Shown one piece after another: positions 45,466 to 53,916 of a DNA stretch of 64,000 nucleotides. The stretch spans positions 1-64,000 of the forward strand of contig NZ_WFGV02000011.1 of the NCBI RefSeq assembly GCF_010095445.2. The letters are read 5' to 3'. Numbering within the stretch: the stretch's first letter is position 1; the number at the start of each line of letters is the position of its first letter. Source of the DNA: Pseudomonas sp. TNT3 (GTDB lineage Bacteria > Pseudomonadota > Gammaproteobacteria > Pseudomonadales > Pseudomonadaceae). The notes beneath the pieces are model-generated. The model was not told where the DNA came from and searched no databases. It saw only the letters and a program-made list of their open reading frames with translations. The position numbers and the translations under genes were made by a program.

Positions 45466-46821
45466 ATGACGACTCGTACCCGTATCCTCACCGGCATTAC
45501 CACCACCGGCACGCCGCACCTGGGCAACTATGCCGGCGCTATCCGTCCGGCAATCCTTGCCAGCCGTGACAGCAATGCCGATTCGTTCTACTTCCTGGCC
45601 GACTATCACGCCCTGATCAAATGCGATGACCCGCTGCGCATCCAGCGCTCGCGTCTGGAAATCGCCGCGACCTGGCTGGCCGGTGGCCTCGATGTGGACC
45701 GCGTGACGTTTTATCGCCAGTCTGATATCCCGGAAATCCCCGAGCTGACCTGGCTGCTGACCTGCGTTGCCGCCAAGGGCCTGCTCAATCGCGCCCACGC
45801 CTACAAGGCGTCGGTGGACAAGAATGTCGAGACCGGTGAAGACCCGGACGCCGGTATCACCATGGGCTTGTACAGCTACCCGGTGCTAATGGCTGCGGAC
45901 ATCCTGATGTTCAACGCCCATAAGGTGCCGGTCGGTCGTGACCAGATCCAGCACGTGGAAATGGCGCGGGACATCGGCCAGCGCTTCAACCACTTGTTTG
46001 GCCAGGGCAAAGAGTTCTTCACCATGCCTGAGGCGCTGATCGAAGAAAGCGTCGCCACGCTGCCAGGCCTCGACGGTCGCAAGATGTCGAAAAGCTACGA
46101 CAACACCATTCCGTTGTTCAGCAGCGCCAAGGAAATGAAGGACGCGATCTCGCGGATCGTCACCGACTCCCGCGCGCCAGGCGAAGCAAAAGATCCGGAC
46201 AACTCTCACCTGTTCACCCTGTTCCAGGCGTTTGCCACACCGGTACAGTCTGATGAGTTTCGTAGTGAGCTGTTGCAGGGCCTGGGCTGGGGCGAGGCGA
46301 AGAATCGTCTGTTTCAGCTGCTCGACAGCGAACTGGGCGAGTCCCGCGAGCGCTATCACCAACTGATCGAGCGCCCGGCCGACCTGGAAGACATCCTGCA
46401 GATCGGTGCCAAAAAGGCCCGCTCCGTGGCGACGCCATTCCTCCAGGAACTGCGCGAAGCGGTGGGCTTGCGTTCATTCGTCGCCCAGACGCAGGTGGCT
46501 GCCAGCACCAAGAAGAAAGCTGCGAAAGCCGCGCGTTTCGTCAGTTTCCGTGAGGAGGACGGCAGCTTCCGCTTCCGTCTCCTGGCGGCCGATGGCGAAC
46601 AACTGCTCTTGTCGCGCAACTTTGCTGACGGCAAAACCGCGGGCCAGGTGACCAAGCAGCTGCAAGCGGGCCAACCTCTGGACGTGCGCAGCGAAGACCT
46701 GAGCTTCAGTGTCTGGCTGGAAGGCGAGTGCGTTGCCGACAGTGCAGCGTTCGCGGACAGCGCCGCCCGTGACGTCGCCATCGATGCCCTGCGCGTTGCG
46801 CTGACGCCGGTTCAGGAATAA
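45466..46821 (+). CDS. trpS: Tryptophanyl-tRNA synthetase with extra C-terminal domain
   Basis: A class I synthetase charging tRNA(Trp). The HIGH-like motif HLGN is at residues 18-21 and KMSKS at 206-210. The 451-residue length exceeds the roughly 330 residues of ordinary TrpS. After a Lys/Ala-rich linker (TKKKAAKAARF) the last 95 residues form an added domain with SFREEDGSFRFRLLAADGEQ, which resembles a DUF1508/YegP-like repeat. The start ATG is weakly supported by a ribosome-binding site. Confidence 0.94.
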   Translation: MTTRTRILTGITTTGTPHLGNYAGAIRPAILASRDSNADSFYFLADYHALIKCDDPLRIQRSRLEIAATWLAGGLDVDRVTFYRQSDIPEIPELTWLLTCVAAKGLLNRAHAYKASVDKNVETGEDPDAGITMGLYSYPVLMAADILMFNAHKVPVGRDQIQHVEMARDIGQRFNHLFGQGKEFFTMPEALIEESVATLPGLDGRKMSKSYDNTIPLFSSAKEMKDAISRIVTDSRAPGEAKDPDNSHLFTLFQAFATPVQSDEFRSELLQGLGWGEAKNRLFQLLDSELGESRERYHQLIERPADLEDILQIGAKKARSVATPFLQELREAVGLRSFVAQTQVAASTKKKAAKAARFVSFREEDGSFRFRLLAADGEQLLLSRNFADGKTAGQVTKQLQAGQPLDVRSEDLSFSVWLEGECVADSAAFADSAARDVAIDALRVALTPVQE

Positions 46822-46861
46822 AACAACGGCTCGGTCCGACTAAGGGCCGATTGCCATTCCC

Positions 46862-46893
46862 ACGGGCCATCGCTACAGTGACGGCCCGTTTTT
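46862..46893 (+). terminator. Intrinsic terminator after trpS
   Basis: ACGGGCC and GGCCCGT arms around a 16-base loop, then TTTTT. It ends trpS, and the zapE start follows about 20 bases later. Confidence 0.75.
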
Positions 46894-46912
46894 GTTGCCT
46901 TGCTAACGAATT

Positions 46913-48007
46913 ATGACGCCCCTAGAACGATATCAAGCTGATCTGAAACGCCCGGAATTCTTCCATGATGCCGCGCAGGAAAATGCTGTGCGTCATTTAC
47001 AGCGCCTGTATGACGATCTGGTCGCGGCGCAGCAGAACAAACCAGGCCTGTTCGGCAAACTGTTTGGCAAAAAAGACCAGGCCCCGGTAAAGGGCGTGTA
47101 CTTCTGGGGCGGCGTCGGTCGCGGCAAGACCTACCTGGTCGACACCTTCTTCGAAGCGCTGCCATTCAAGGAAAAGACCCGGACTCACTTCCACCGCTTC
47201 ATGAAGCGCGTGCACGAAGAAATGAAGACCCTCGGCGGCGAGAAAAACCCGCTGACCATCATCGCCAAGCGTTTTTCCGACGAATCGCGTGTGATCTGCT
47301 TCGATGAGTTCTTCGTCTCCGACATCACCGACGCGATGATCCTCGGCACGCTGATGGAAGAACTGTTCAAGAACGGCGTAACGCTGGTCGCGACCTCGAA
47401 CATCGTGCCGGACGGCCTGTACAAGGACGGCCTGCAACGTGCGCGTTTCCTGCCGGCCATCGCGCTGATCAAACAGAACACCGAAATCGTCAACGTCGAC
47501 AGTGGCGTCGATTATCGTCTGCGTCACCTCGAGCAAGCGGAACTGTTCCACTTCCCGCTGGACGAAGCGTCCCACGAAAGCCTGCGCAAAAGCTTCCGGG
47601 CCCTGACGCCGGAGTGCACCGCAGCGATCGAAAACGACGTGCTTATGATCGAAAACCGCGAAATTCGCGCGCTGCGTACGTGCGACGACGTGGCCTGGTT
47701 CGACTTCCGCGAACTGTGCGACGGTCCGCGCAGCCAGAACGACTACATCGAACTGGGCAAGATCTTCCACGCCGTGCTGCTCAGCGGTGTCGAGCAGATG
47801 AGCGTCACCACCGACGACATCGCCCGACGCTTCATCAACATGGTCGACGAGTTCTACGACCGTAACGTGAAGTTGATCATTTCTGCCGAAGTCGAACTCA
47901 AGGACCTCTACACCGGCGGTCGCCTTAACTTCGAGTTCCAACGGACCTTGAGTCGCCTGCTGGAAATGCAATCTCACGAATTCCTGTCTCGGGCACACAA
48001 GCCGTAG
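46913..48007 (+). CDS. zapE: Cell-division ATPase ZapE
   Basis: A 364-residue AFG1-family P-loop ATPase. Walker A GGVGRGKT is at residues 66-73 and Walker B-like VICFDEFFVSD near residue 126. ZapE associates with the Z-ring and modulates FtsZ late in division. The gene is followed by a strong terminator. Confidence 0.95.
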   Translation: MTPLERYQADLKRPEFFHDAAQENAVRHLQRLYDDLVAAQQNKPGLFGKLFGKKDQAPVKGVYFWGGVGRGKTYLVDTFFEALPFKEKTRTHFHRFMKRVHEEMKTLGGEKNPLTIIAKRFSDESRVICFDEFFVSDITDAMILGTLMEELFKNGVTLVATSNIVPDGLYKDGLQRARFLPAIALIKQNTEIVNVDSGVDYRLRHLEQAELFHFPLDEASHESLRKSFRALTPECTAAIENDVLMIENREIRALRTCDDVAWFDFRELCDGPRSQNDYIELGKIFHAVLLSGVEQMSVTTDDIARRFINMVDEFYDRNVKLIISAEVELKDLYTGGRLNFEFQRTLSRLLEMQSHEFLSRAHKP

Positions 48008-48022
48008 GCACATTCGGAGAAC

Positions 48023-48052
48023 AAAAAGGGCCTGCATTTGCAGGCCCTTTTT
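48023..48052 (+). terminator. Intrinsic terminator after zapE
   Basis: AAAAAGGGCCTGCA and TGCAGGCCCTTTTT arms with a TT loop. It is nearly symmetric, so it may also end the convergent asparaginase transcript. Confidence 0.93.
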
Positions 48053-48080
48053 CGTACACCGCAGATCTCCTTTGAAAGTA

Positions 48081-49061
48081 TTAGTCCTGAGCTAGAAACA
48101 CCCCCAAATCATCCTGCCGCCCGCCACCCACCAGCAACCACAGCAGGATTCGGGCTTTGCGCGGACAGAGAAATCCCGCCATCAATGCACCTCGACGTAT
48201 CAGATCCATTTCGCTGCCGATGAAGCCATAAGAGCTTTGAGCGGTAGGGCCGGATCCGGTACGGGTCGCAATGATCACGGGAATTTTCTTCGCGATTTTT
48301 TCGACTGCGTCAGCCCACTGATCTGACACGTGACCGGCTCCAAATCCGGCAATCACCAGCCCGTCGTAACCCAATTCGAGGATGTTCTCCAACAACAGGG
48401 AATCGGCGGACAGCGTGCTTTCCAGCAGGGCAATTTCCTGGGAGGTCTGCTGCGGCAAAGGTAATGGGTTCCTGCGAGGCGGTTCGCGTAGGTAGTGGAC
48501 CGTTCCCTCGAGCAGCATTCCGGAGGGGCCAACCATTGGCGATGAAAACGCCTGTAACGCCAATGAATCGGTTTTGCGTACGGTCGTCCCGTGGTGAATC
48601 TCTGCGCCCATCACCACCTGGACGCCTCTGCGCCGACTGTTTTTAGCCAGTGCAACCCGGCTGGCATCCAGCAGATTCGCGGGGCCGTCCGCGCCCACTT
48701 GTCCGGCCGAGCGCATGGCGCCAGTCAGTACCAGCGGCGCGTCGTGGTTCCACAGGTAATCAAAGAATGCGGCCGTCTCTTCCAGGGTGTCGGTGCCCTG
48801 AGTGATGACAACGCCAACAGCACCTTGCTCAACCTGATAGTTTGCCCATGAAAGTACGCTTAGCAGAAACTCAAAGTTCAACGATGCGCTGGGCATCAGC
48901 CCCAGCGTTTCTACCGTCACCCGAGCCATGTTTGTGAGTTCCGGCACCAAGGCCAGAAGGCTTTCACCACTGACTGTCGGTATAACGCCTTCACCCGCAT
49001 GCCTGGCTTGCATGCTTACGGTGCCGCCTAAAGCCGCAATGGCCAGTTTGGGCAGGTCCAT
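48081..49061 (-). CDS. Asparaginase-family amidohydrolase, cytoplasmic
   Basis: A 326-residue asparaginase-fold protein. The first threonine is in ALGGTVSMQ near residue 14 and the second active-site block VVITQGTDTLEETA is near residue 80, followed by TGAMRSAGQVGADGPANLLDA. There is no signal peptide, unlike periplasmic type II enzymes. The substrate may be asparagine, glutamine or another amide. It is the last gene of a three-gene unit with a membrane protein and a nitrilase, separated from the membrane protein gene by an intrinsic terminator. Confidence 0.85.
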   Translation of the reverse strand: MDLPKLAIAALGGTVSMQARHAGEGVIPTVSGESLLALVPELTNMARVTVETLGLMPSASLNFEFLLSVLSWANYQVEQGAVGVVITQGTDTLEETAAFFDYLWNHDAPLVLTGAMRSAGQVGADGPANLLDASRVALAKNSRRRGVQVVMGAEIHHGTTVRKTDSLALQAFSSPMVGPSGMLLEGTVHYLREPPRRNPLPLPQQTSQEIALLESTLSADSLLLENILELGYDGLVIAGFGAGHVSDQWADAVEKIAKKIPVIIATRTGSGPTAQSSYGFIGSEMDLIRRGALMAGFLCPRKARILLWLLVGGGRQDDLGVFLAQD

Positions 49062-49084
49062 GTTGTGCCTCGCTTGGTGGTGAC

Positions 49085-49118
49085 AAAAAAAACGGGCTGC
49101 ACTCACCAGTACAGCCCG
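49085..49118 (-). terminator. Intrinsic terminator between membrane-protein and asparaginase genes
   Basis: Read on the minus strand, CGGGCTG and CAGCCCG form a 7-bp stem (extended by a wobble pair) followed by eight T. It lies inside what looks like an operon, so it may reduce asparaginase expression or act as a conditional attenuator. Confidence 0.8.
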
Positions 49119-49127
49119 ATGTTCGCT

Positions 49128-50345
49128 TCAGTTGGATATCAGGAACCCGATAAACGGGATGATCAGCAGCGTACTGATGGCCATGGAGAGGACATTGCCG
49201 ATGTAGGGGTGCATATCCTTCGGCACTCTCTTGGCGATGGCGTGTGCCAGTGGCGGGGCGATCAGTGCGCCCAGCAATGCGCTCGTGACGATGACCTGCC
49301 AACTACCGCCATAGGTAAGGATCGCGGCCGGCACGACTGACACCAGTGGAACGTAGGTGGGATACCAACCAAGATGCATCCAGTGTCGACGCCAGATCAC
49401 CACCCCTATGGCTGACGTCAGCGCCTGGGCGCCGATGAGTTGAGGCAGCAAGCCCGAGCCGTAGACCGGACTCATGGGGTTAAGTGTGTAGGCCAGAAGG
49501 GCTCCCAGCAAAAGGCCGATGCTCGCCAGTTCATTGCCGAAGAACGGCGCTTCTGAAAAGTCTGCCAATACACGGCGCAGGCTCCAGATAATTCCGTAAT
49601 CGGGCTTATTTGCCTTGGCAGGTTCTACCGGGGGCGTGGCGGTTTCATTTACCGCTGGCGTAGAAGTGTCCTTCACGAGGATCGGCACGTAACGGCAGAG
49701 CAGGAAAGCCAGGACGCTGGCAACCGCCATGCCCGTGACATTGCCGATCACGGCTGGCAATCCCAGAGGATTGCAGACGTAGTTCACTATCAGCAAACAC
49801 AGGGGGGTTACTAGTGTGGCACCCATGATTGCGCCATTGATCGTGACCTTCCAGCCCCCTCCAAACATCAGCACCATCGCCGCTGGCAACGATACAAATG
49901 CAGCAAATGTGGGCTGCCAACTGGTCGCCGTAACCGTCCAGCCCCACAGAAGGTTGCTTAGCAGCAAGCCAAGCAGGGAGCTGGTCACCAGCCATGGCCA
50001 GAGCCCGCTGCCGTAAGAGATGGCAAACCCTTGCCAGCGCTTCCCCGTCCGATTGGCCCAATACGCCAGATAGGCACCCGCCAATAGCCCAATGGACGCG
50101 AACTCGTGTTTGTAGAAAGCAACTTCGCTGATGTCCCCCAAAACCCAGCGCAACCAGGCACTGGGGTCGGGGAGGGAGGAGACCATGTGCGTGTAGTCTG
50201 GCCAATGGGCTGACCAGGAAGAACGGTAGGTGAATGAAAGCCAGGCAATCAGTAGCCCCATGCCGATCAGCAGCACGAGAATTGATGTATCAAGCTTTCT
50301 GCGGGCGAGCGAATCCGCCCGAGGAGAATCGGTTTGAGAGTCCAT
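49128..50345 (-). CDS. Uncharacterised polytopic membrane protein with two homologous halves
   Basis: A 405-residue protein with about ten or more hydrophobic segments. Residues 66-214 and 257-399 are similar to each other: both carry VLxDxSExxF, ExASIGLLxGA, YGSGLxPxL, WxPT, VSxxPAA, GGxWxV and IGNV in the same order. A charged linker at about 222-256 joins them. There is no signal peptide, and no known transporter family is recognised. The tandem layout suggests a transporter or channel. It is flanked by amidohydrolase genes, so an amide or amino-acid substrate is plausible. Confidence 0.8.
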   Translation of the reverse strand: MDSQTDSPRADSLARRKLDTSILVLLIGMGLLIAWLSFTYRSSWSAHWPDYTHMVSSLPDPSAWLRWVLGDISEVAFYKHEFASIGLLAGAYLAYWANRTGKRWQGFAISYGSGLWPWLVTSSLLGLLLSNLLWGWTVTATSWQPTFAAFVSLPAAMVLMFGGGWKVTINGAIMGATLVTPLCLLIVNYVCNPLGLPAVIGNVTGMAVASVLAFLLCRYVPILVKDTSTPAVNETATPPVEPAKANKPDYGIIWSLRRVLADFSEAPFFGNELASIGLLLGALLAYTLNPMSPVYGSGLLPQLIGAQALTSAIGVVIWRRHWMHLGWYPTYVPLVSVVPAAILTYGGSWQVIVTSALLGALIAPPLAHAIAKRVPKDMHPYIGNVLSMAISTLLIIPFIGFLISN

Positions 50346-50361
50346 GATGAGGTACCCCTGA

Positions 50362-51249
50362 TTAGCGCGGCAGGGCGGGGTGTTGGGTGTAACCGAGCAT
50401 CTGATCGAACAGATCGGTACGCCGATCGCGATGCAGATCGTTCAGGTTGTTCCAGATGGGGGCGCTGCGAGCACTGGTCAGGTCTATGTCGGCGAACAGT
50501 ATTTCCTGTTTGTCTGCCGAGGCCACGGCGCCCATCGGCCAGCCATTGGTGCCGGCAATCAACGAGCAACCGAGATAACGTGCGCCTCGCTCTTCGCCGA
50601 TACGGCTCGCCGCCGCAATGAACACATTGTTGACGTGCGCTGCCGTCATCGTCAGGTAGGAAGCCATGCACTTGCCGGCATCATCGAACAGCGGCGGCGG
50701 TGTCCAGACCCAGTTGTTCAGGCTGCAAATGATATCCGCGCCTTGCTGGGCAAGGATGCGGGGCACTTCCGGAAACCAGATGTCCCAGCAGATCAACAAG
50801 CCGATGCGACCGATCGGCGTATCGAACACCGGAAAGCCGGTGTCGCCGGGCGTGAACCAGAGTTTCTCCAGGTTCCATAAATGTGCTTTCCGATACTTCC
50901 CGATAAAACCTTCCGGGCCCAAGAGGACGGCGGTGTTGAAGAGCCGCATACCGTCTCGCTCGGTCAATCCCGCCACCAGGTAAACGTTGTGTTCCCTGGC
51001 GAAATTTGTCCAGCTCAGAACACTTGGCCCGTCGGGAACTGCTTCGGCATGTTCGAAAGCGTCCTGTCGGTTGGTGAAAAAATAGCCTGTATTGGACAGC
51101 TCGGGCAGCACGATGAGATTTGCACCCCCTTGAACGGCTTCTAAAGCCAATTCGAGGCTGCAACACAGATTGCCTTCCCGGTTGTTCATTCCGACTTGTG
51201 GATCGAATTGCACGACTGCTACACGAACAGGACTTGTTGATTCGCTCAT
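50362..51249 (-). CDS. Nitrilase-superfamily amidase
   Basis: A 295-residue carbon-nitrogen hydrolase with the complete catalytic triad: Glu50 in VLPELSNTG, Lys121 in YRKAHLW and Cys154 in ICWDIWFPE. It is cytoplasmic. The group includes N-carbamoyl and aliphatic amidases; specificity cannot be assigned. It is the first gene of the unit, 16 bases upstream of the membrane protein gene. Confidence 0.9.
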   Translation of the reverse strand: MSESTSPVRVAVVQFDPQVGMNNREGNLCCSLELALEAVQGGANLIVLPELSNTGYFFTNRQDAFEHAEAVPDGPSVLSWTNFAREHNVYLVAGLTERDGMRLFNTAVLLGPEGFIGKYRKAHLWNLEKLWFTPGDTGFPVFDTPIGRIGLLICWDIWFPEVPRILAQQGADIICSLNNWVWTPPPLFDDAGKCMASYLTMTAAHVNNVFIAAASRIGEERGARYLGCSLIAGTNGWPMGAVASADKQEILFADIDLTSARSAPIWNNLNDLHRDRRTDLFDQMLGYTQHPALPR

Positions 51250-51533
51250 TTCGAATGACCTCGTTTTTATTGTTCTTCAACCGTTTCGGTATGCCGTGAT
51301 TAGGCGTTGAAGATGCAAAAACGAGGAAGTCAGCCACTTCCCTTTCGGCTGTAGTCCATATCCCAAGATGGCGAAGGTGAGCCAATGCTGTGTGTGCATT
51401 GGCTTCCGAGCGGAGGTGGGCTTTGTAAGTGCACGGCTTGCCGGCGATTTCAGCGACGCGGTCTATCAGTCAACGCGACTTAACATTCATCGCCAGCAAG
51501 CTGTCGTTCAGATTTGCGCGGTTTTGCAGCGCA

Positions 51534-52529
51534 TTACGCAGCCTGCTGGAACTGCTGCCGATACTGGTTTGGCGACAATTCAGTGTGCTGGCGAAACAAC
51601 CGCGCGAAGAAGCTCGCATCGTCGTAACCCACTTCGTAACTGATGGTCTTGATGCTTTTGCGACTGGCGGATAGCAATCCCTTGGCGGTTTCAATGCGTA
51701 GGCGTTGCAAGTAGTGCAGCGGCTTGTCGCCAGTGGCGGTCTGGAAGCGGCGCATGAAATTGCGGATGCTCATGCCGTGCTCGCGAGCGACGTCTTCAAA
51801 GCGGAATTTGTCGGCGAAATGTTCTTCGAGCCAGTGCTGGATCTGCAGGATGATCACGTCCTGATGCAGCTTTTGACCGCCGAACCCGATTCGTCCGGGG
51901 GAATAGCTGCGTTGCACTTCATAGAGAATGTCGCGGGCCACGGCTTGCGACACGTTGGCGCCGCAGAAGCGTTCTATGAGGTAGATGTAAAGGTCGCAGG
52001 CCGAGGTGGTGCCGCCTGCGCAGTACAGGTTGTCCGCGTCGGTGAGGTGTTTGTCCTGATTGAGCTGCACTTTCGGGAAGCGCTCGGCAAAGGCATTGAA
52101 GAAACGCCAGTAAGTGGTGGCTTCCTTGCCGTCGAGCAGACCGGCTTCGGCGAGCCAGAACACGCCAGTGGCCTCACCACATAGAACAGCCCCACGGGCA
52201 TGTTGCTGGCGCAGCCAGGGCAGCACTTGAGGATAACGTTGGCAGAGCGTTTCGAAATCGTCCCAGAAAGCTGGAAGGATGATGATGTCAGCGTTTTCCA
52301 GGCCGCCATCCACTGGCATGATCACATCACTGAAGCTGTTTACCGGCTTGCCATTGGGGCTGACCAGGCGGGTTTCGAACGCCGGGACCAGGCCGTGGCC
52401 GAGTTGTTTGCCGTAACGCAGGCTGGCGAGGTGAAAAAAATCCTTGGCTTGCATGAGGGTGGAAGCGAAAACCCGGTCAATCGCCAGGATGCAGACGCGC
52501 CGTAAAGGCGTGGAGGCTCGGTTAGACAT
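51534..52529 (-). CDS. GlxA-family transcriptional regulator (DJ-1/PfpI plus AraC)
   Basis: A 331-residue regulator. The N-terminal DJ-1/PfpI-like domain includes ADIIILPAFWDD and GAVLCGEATGVFWLAEAGLL, with the nucleophile-elbow cysteine position present. The C-terminal AraC HTH pair is at about residues 238-325 (FRFEDVAREHGMSIRNFMRRF, SYEVGYDDASFFARLFRQHT). It lies between the nitrilase unit and the acyl-CoA dehydrogenase gene and could control either. It matches the regulator that sits here in the conserved block. Confidence 0.9.
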   Translation of the reverse strand: MSNRASTPLRRVCILAIDRVFASTLMQAKDFFHLASLRYGKQLGHGLVPAFETRLVSPNGKPVNSFSDVIMPVDGGLENADIIILPAFWDDFETLCQRYPQVLPWLRQQHARGAVLCGEATGVFWLAEAGLLDGKEATTYWRFFNAFAERFPKVQLNQDKHLTDADNLYCAGGTTSACDLYIYLIERFCGANVSQAVARDILYEVQRSYSPGRIGFGGQKLHQDVIILQIQHWLEEHFADKFRFEDVAREHGMSIRNFMRRFQTATGDKPLHYLQRLRIETAKGLLSASRKSIKTISYEVGYDDASFFARLFRQHTELSPNQYRQQFQQAA

Positions 52530-52673
52530 AATTCAACTTTATTCTTATAGGGGAAAGTGGTCACGAGACGGCTGGATCGTCTTATTTTTTGTCTGATGTG
52601 TCCAGTGTCCTGTATCGGAAGCGGGGCTTAGTCTCTTGAGCTACATCCTTCTAATAAAAACGACAGGTGCCGC

Positions 52674-53810
52674 ATGATCCCCAGAACCTTGTTCAGCTCC
52701 GAGCACGAACTCTTTCGCGACAGTGTGCGAACGTTCCTCGAAAAAGAAGCGGTGCCGTTTCATGGGCAATGGGAAAAACAGGGGTACATCGACCGCGAAC
52801 TCTGGAACAAGGCAGGGGAGGCGGGGATGTTGTGTTCGCATCTGCCGGAAGAGTACGGAGGCCTGGGAGCGGATTTTTTGTACAGCACCGTGGTGATCGA
52901 AGAAGTCGGTCGGCTCGGGCTTACCGGGATAGGTTTTTCTCTTCATTCGGACATTGTTGCGCCTTATATCCTGCATTACGGCAGTGAAGCGCTGAAACAC
53001 AAATACCTGCCGAAACTGGTGTCGGGTGAGATGGTCACCGCCATCGCGATGACCGAGCCAGGCGCCGGCTCCGATCTGCAAGGGGTCAAGACCACCGCTG
53101 TGCTGGACGGTGATGAGTATGTGATCAACGGTTCGAAGACGTTCATCACCAACGGGTTTCTGGCCGACCTGGTGATTGTCGTGGCCAAGACCGATCCGAA
53201 AGCCGGGGCGAAAGGTACCAGTCTGTTTCTGGTCGAGGCCAACACACCGGGTTTCGATAAGGGCAAACGTCTGGAAAAGGTCGGCATGAAGGCTCAGGAC
53301 ACCTCGGAACTGTTCTTCCAGGACGTCCGGGTGCCCAAGGAGAATCTGCTGGGTCAGGCGGGGATGGGCTTTGCCTATCTGATGCAGGAGCTGCCTCAGG
53401 AGCGGCTCACCGTTGCCATCGGCGGCCTTGCGTCGGCTGAAGCCGCGCTGCAATGGACACTTGAATACACCCGCGAACGCAAGGCGTTCGGCAAGGCGGT
53501 TGCGGATTTCCAGAACACCCGCTTCAAGTTGGCGGAAATGGCGACCGAAATCCAGATTGGCCGGGTCTTCGTCGATCGCTGCCTGGAACTGCACCTGCAA
53601 GGCAAGCTGGACGTGCCGACAGCGGCGATGGCGAAGTACTGGGGTACGGACCTGCAGTGCAAGGTGCTCGACGAATGCGTGCAATTGCATGGTGGCTACG
53701 GGTACATGTGGGAATACCCGGTGGCCCGGGCGTGGGCGGATGCGAGGGTGCAGCGGATTTATGCGGGGACCAACGAAATCATGAAGGAGATTATTGCGCG
53801 GTCGCTGTAA
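52674..53810 (+). CDS. Acyl-CoA dehydrogenase
   Basis: A 378-residue flavoprotein that desaturates an acyl-CoA in fatty-acid or amino-acid breakdown. The signature AMTEPGAGSDLQGVKTTA is near residue 123, and the C-terminal YAGTNEIMKEIIA holds the conserved loop near the active site. Chain-length preference is not clear. It is divergent from the GlxA-like gene. Confidence 0.93.
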   Translation: MIPRTLFSSEHELFRDSVRTFLEKEAVPFHGQWEKQGYIDRELWNKAGEAGMLCSHLPEEYGGLGADFLYSTVVIEEVGRLGLTGIGFSLHSDIVAPYILHYGSEALKHKYLPKLVSGEMVTAIAMTEPGAGSDLQGVKTTAVLDGDEYVINGSKTFITNGFLADLVIVVAKTDPKAGAKGTSLFLVEANTPGFDKGKRLEKVGMKAQDTSELFFQDVRVPKENLLGQAGMGFAYLMQELPQERLTVAIGGLASAEAALQWTLEYTRERKAFGKAVADFQNTRFKLAEMATEIQIGRVFVDRCLELHLQGKLDVPTAAMAKYWGTDLQCKVLDECVQLHGGYGYMWEYPVARAWADARVQRIYAGTNEIMKEIIARSL

Positions 53811-53837
53811 TTGGCGGTGACTGGACTGACGCCTTCG

Positions 53838-53904
53838 CGCCGAGCAAGCCCGCTCCCACAGGTGTTGCGCAAACCTGTGGGAGCGTGGCTTGCCCGCGAT
53901 GGGG
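53838..53904. repeat. REP-type inverted repeat
   Basis: Arms GCGCCGAGCAAGCCCGCTCC with ACAGGT, and ACCTGTGGGAGCGTGGCTTG. It lies between the convergent acyl-CoA dehydrogenase and aldo-keto reductase genes and is related to the units at 15043 and 44043. Confidence 0.8.
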
Positions 53905-53916
53905 CTTAAGAATCAA

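Noticed and set aside
46997..48037. 346-codon minus-strand open frame across zapE
   Set aside because: Antisense shadow of the ZapE ATPase gene, with no ribosome-binding site or family match.
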